Part shown: piece by piece, positions 61,967 to 64,000 of the stretch
Layout of the letters: every line of letters starts with the position of its first letter
How positions within the stretch are numbered: position 1 is the stretch's first letter
Assembly: GCF_021533215.1 (NCBI RefSeq)
Contig: NZ_JAJNKA010000011.1
Span: 160,263-224,262, forward strand
Length of the DNA stretch: 64,000 bases
Direction of reading: 5' to 3'
From: Portibacter lacus
GTDB taxonomy: Bacteria; Bacteroidota; Bacteroidia; Chitinophagales; Saprospiraceae
Translations under genes and position numbers: made by a program
Notes under the pieces: model-generated
What the model was told of the DNA's origin: nothing
Databases searched by the model: none
What the model saw: only the letters and a program-made list of their open reading frames with translations

Positions 61967-62124
61967 TGTGAGAGAAGGAATCGAACCTCCACGAGGAGCT
62001 TAGCTACGGTACAACTTTCGGTGGTCAATCCCATTTCAGAATAAACTGAAAACTATACCAAGTTTATCGCTGGTTCCTCACCCCCGAGACAGGAGGGCAT
62101 GTCTGCCTGTTTCATCACCTCACA
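61967..62124 (-). ncRNA. tRNA-like RNA with oversized variable arm, anticodon GUC
   Basis: The 158-nt RNA has a perfect 7-bp acceptor stem (TGTGAGG/TCTCACA, one G-U), discriminator G, a type II D arm (ATG/CAT stem, loop AAACAGGCAGA with GG), G26, an anticodon arm CCCTC/GGGGG with loop CTGTCTC (anticodon GTC, C38), and a T arm GGAGG-TTCGATT-CCTTC with the exact TTCGA signature. Between the anticodon and T arms lie about 90 nt closed by GAGGA/TCCTC and containing an 11-bp pairing GGTATAGTTTT/AAAGTTGTACC. A normal variable arm has 4-24 nt. CCA is not encoded. Promoter upstream, terminator downstream. It lies just downstream of arfB. It may be a specialised tRNA, an intron-containing tRNA or a tRNA-derived regulatory RNA. 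Confidence 0.7.
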
Positions 62125-62149
62125 GTGAATGTTATCGCTTTCGATAATA

Positions 62150-62182
62150 CAAATATACAATGAAAGTATTCTTTTGTGCAAA
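62150..62182 (-). promoter_or_regulatory. Promoter of the tRNA-like gene
   Basis: On the minus strand TTTG (62179-62182) and TATATTTG (62150-62157) are 21 nt apart, an exact match to both Bacteroidota elements. The leader before the mature 5' end can form TATCG-AAAG-CGATA. Confidence 0.75.
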
Positions 62183-62355
62183 TTATTTCAATAAAAACAT
62201 TGAATAAATATGTAATTGGTAATAAAATCGACTTTTTGTTAGTTGATTTAAAATTATAAGGATTGGTTTTTGCGCTTGATTTGAAAAATTTTAAATTTAA
62301 AAAAAGTTAATATGATAAGTTTAGTTCTGGCACTTTGCTTATGCAGTATTTGAAT

Positions 62356-62784
62356 CTAGTTATGGTCTTTATTACTCCACCTCCGCTCAGCTTTTAGCCC
62401 AGATCTTTTTTCTTTGGCTTTTCTCCTTTTCGCCATAGCGGCTTTCGAAGGCTTGCTTACTTTTCGTGATTTCGGTTTGTAGAATGCTTTACTTAATAGT
62501 TTGCCCCACTTCCTAATGGCACTTTCCCGATTTTTGACCTGTGATCTTGAAGATTCATCATGAATAATTAGTTCTCCATTTTTATTTATGTAGTTACTTA
62601 ACTTCTCATTGATTAATTCTTTTTGTTGATCAGTAAGAATCTCCGACTTATTAATATTCCACCTTAAAGTAACTTTAGTTTCTACCTTATTGACATGTTG
62701 ACCTCCAGCTCCACTAGATCGGGAAGTCTTAAAGTTTAATTCTAATAAACAATGTTCTGTTATTTTTTGAGCTTCTTTATGCAT
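62356..62784 (-). CDS. arfB: Alternative ribosome-rescue factor ArfB
   Basis: The 142-residue protein is a release-factor-like hydrolase without codon-recognition domains: LNFKTSRSSGAGGQHVNKVE has the catalytic GGQ, followed by SYYINK-like IHDESSRSQVKNRESAI and a very basic C-terminal tail (KPSKAAMAKRRKAKEKRSGL) that enters the empty mRNA channel. It hydrolyses peptidyl-tRNA on ribosomes stalled at mRNA ends. It lies immediately upstream of the tRNA-like RNA on the same strand; the RNA has its own promoter. Confidence 0.95.
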   Translation of the reverse strand: MHKEAQKITEHCLLELNFKTSRSSGAGGQHVNKVETKVTLRWNINKSEILTDQQKELINEKLSNYINKNGELIIHDESSRSQVKNRESAIRKWGKLLSKAFYKPKSRKVSKPSKAAMAKRRKAKEKRSGLKAERRWSNKDHN

Positions 62785-62824
62785 TAGAAGTTAATGAATT
62801 AAAAAAAGGGCAAAAAAGTTCCAA

Positions 62825-62857
62825 TAAAAAAAGGCTAGCAAATTTAATTGCTAGCCT
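62825..62857 (-). terminator. Intrinsic terminator after the DUF2911 gene
   Basis: A perfect 10-bp stem AGGCTAGCAA/TTGCTAGCCT with a 6-nt loop is followed by seven T on the minus strand, 25 nt after the stop codon and 41 nt before the arfB start. Confidence 0.92.
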
Positions 62858-62881
62858 CGTATGATTTTACTTAAGCAGAAA

Positions 62882-63412
62882 TTACTTAACGGTTAATTGA
62901 ACAGGAACCAAAGTTGTATCCCAAACAATAGAAAGCACACCACTTGTGTCTCTTAATTGATCTATAAAGATTAAGAATGATTCTACGCCAACTGCACCTA
63001 GGTCAACAGAATTAACATTTACTGTTAATTTAGGTTTTTTGTCACCGTAAGAACCTGCGCCACTTTCACCAAATTCAAAAAAGTGAACAGCCCAAGATGA
63101 TTGTCCTGGAGTTGTGAAAAGAGCATAAGTACCAGCAGCAAGAGTTTTTCCTTCAACCATTACATCTTTGCTAAATGTAATTTTTGTTGCAGCGTTTGCA
63201 CCAGTTCTCCATTGTTTACCATAAGGTACCAATTCACCAAATATTTTTCTGTCTTTAACACCTGGACGAGAATACTCAATAGTTACATCAGTTGTTCCAA
63301 CTTTTTGCTCTACTTTACTAAAAGGTGAAGGAGCAGCTTTATCCTGCGCATTTACAGAAATCGTGAAAGCGAAAAATGCAATCGCTAATACAGAAGTTAA
63401 TAATTTTTTCAT
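62882..63412 (-). CDS. Secreted DUF2911 protein
   Basis: The 176-residue protein has a signal peptide (LLTSVLAIAFFAFTISVNAQ) and a single DUF2911 domain: VTIEYSRPGVKDRKIFGELV, VPYGKQWRTGANAATKITFS, TLAAGTYALFTTPGQSSWAV, VHFFEFGES. The family has no known reaction and is common in exported proteins of this phylum; the usual fuller version has a further C-terminal region, missing here. It is monocistronic with a strong terminator. Confidence 0.9.
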   Translation of the reverse strand: MKKLLTSVLAIAFFAFTISVNAQDKAAPSPFSKVEQKVGTTDVTIEYSRPGVKDRKIFGELVPYGKQWRTGANAATKITFSKDVMVEGKTLAAGTYALFTTPGQSSWAVHFFEFGESGAGSYGDKKPKLTVNVNSVDLGAVGVESFLIFIDQLRDTSGVLSIVWDTTLVPVQLTVK

Positions 63413-64000
63413 TTTACAATTTTGATTTTTAAAAACGCTAAAATAATATTTTTTAGACGATGAAAATGTCTTAGCTTACTTGGAGTGGACATTTAAGATA
63501 TTATTAACACTTAGGGTTATAGGGTTTAGTTGATCCTTCTATCTAAGAATGAACTAAGTTAAATGTTAAAGTGGAAATAGAGTTTCATGCTCGATAAAAG
63601 CTTGCCGACCCCTAGACTTCGTTGCAGCTCGACGATCTATACCTTGCCAAAAAAAAAGCGATACCTAAATGAATAGATATCGCTTTTATTTATGAATTTG
63701 CTGTGAGATCCCAAAACGTTGCGCAGCAAATGAGTGACAGCAGTCACTCATTAGTTAAGGGACCAAAACCAACGGATTTTGGATGGGTTGGTCGAACCTC
63801 CACGAAGAGCTTAGCTAAGCTCTAAAGGTTGCTTCTGGATATCCACCCATCGGCAATATAAATTAGCTTTTCCTTCACTAATCACTAATCTGATTTTTGT
63901 CATTTTGCTTTCCAATGGTCAGATCGCTTAGGTGAATTATTATTCTCAATGAATAATTCATACTCGATAAAAGCTCACTTTTACTTGCACTTCGTTGCAG
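63413..64000. repeat. Gene-free tract with REP-like elements and a fourth tRNA-locus fragment
   Basis: Around 63585-63640 is a REP-like element (AGCTTGCCGACCCC to GCAGCTCGACGATC). Positions 63650-63815 repeat the terminator, post-terminator segment, T-arm insert and T-arm start of the tandem copies, ending in the variable region at GAGCTTAGCT, where an 18-bp palindrome AGAGCTTAGCTAAGCTCT has formed. A last REP half begins near 63965 and leaves the window. No gene could be supported, and the DUF2911 promoter region is at the left end. Confidence 0.7.

Noticed and set aside
61831..62034. 67-codon frame over the tRNA-like gene, considered as a tmRNA-style tag
   Set aside because: The frame runs through the T arm and terminator, has no short hydrophobic tag ending and no resume codon, so a tmRNA reading is not supported.
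61921..62124. Ordinary tRNA-Leu, tRNA-Ser or tRNA-Asp
   Set aside because: The anticodon GUC does not fit a type II tRNA, and the variable region is far too long. It is therefore reported as tRNA-like.

Overview
The window looks like a chromosomal segment of an AT-rich member of the Bacteroidota, most likely from the Saprospiria or a neighbouring class (inference, no phylogeny run). The signs are families largely restricted to this phylum (DUF2480, DUF4292, DUF2911, OmpA proteins with PD40 repeats, TonB receptors with a carboxypeptidase-like N-terminus), Bacteroidota-type promoters (TTTG about 20 nt before TAnnTTTG) in front of rpsF, pheT and an RNA gene, and the near absence of Shine-Dalgarno sequences. 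No rRNA, CRISPR array, prophage or integrase is visible. Most of the window is ordinary housekeeping sequence, broken by short gene-poor tracts full of dispersed repeats.

Layout. 1-6.4 kb: a truncated beta-propeller sensor, a membrane-anchored protein with a possible His/Cys dyad, a VIT/von Willebrand A protein, a DCC-family thiol protein. 6.4-9.1 kb: radA, then three tandem copies of an undescribed structured small RNA, then a DksA/TraR-like zinc-finger protein. 9.2-14.1 kb: scpB, DUF2480, a lytic transglycosylase, tandem repeats, a CAU-anticodon tRNA, two exported proteins. 14.1-21.9 kb, minus strand: rny, zapA, a coiled-coil partner and pheT; aqpZ; rplI-rpsR-rpsF. 22-27.5 kb: an ADP-ribosylglycohydrolase lipoprotein, a PKD protein interrupted by a stop codon, a REP-associated transposase, comM, a small OmpA protein. 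27.6-37.3 kb: mfd, a GHMP kinase, and a four-gene operon (cinA, E2 acyltransferase, OmpA/PD40, phospholipid methyltransferase). 37.4-43.6 kb: an AraC regulator divergent from a sugar or polyol catabolic operon. 44-54 kb: birA, rsfS-ftsH, rlmN, and a TPR-DUF4292-M23-hflX run. 54-60.6 kb: a BspA-like surface protein, a decayed gene, and a beta-helix/dihaem cytochrome/TonB receptor operon. 60.6-64 kb: repeat-rich, with a tRNA-like gene carrying an oversized variable arm, arfB and a DUF2911 protein.

The most unusual content is non-coding. (1) Three tandem RNAs at 7.95-8.68 kb share a constant core, have compensatory changes in their terminator stems, and two carry an ECF-sigma-like upstream block. 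(2) A 158-nt RNA at 61967-62124 (minus) has complete tRNA acceptor, D, anticodon and T arms, a roughly 85-nt variable region, its own promoter and terminator, and three partial copies nearby, two of them in tandem with it. (3) A three-way-junction leader abuts the rny start codon. (4) A RAYT transposase co-occurs with a large set of REP-like repeats.
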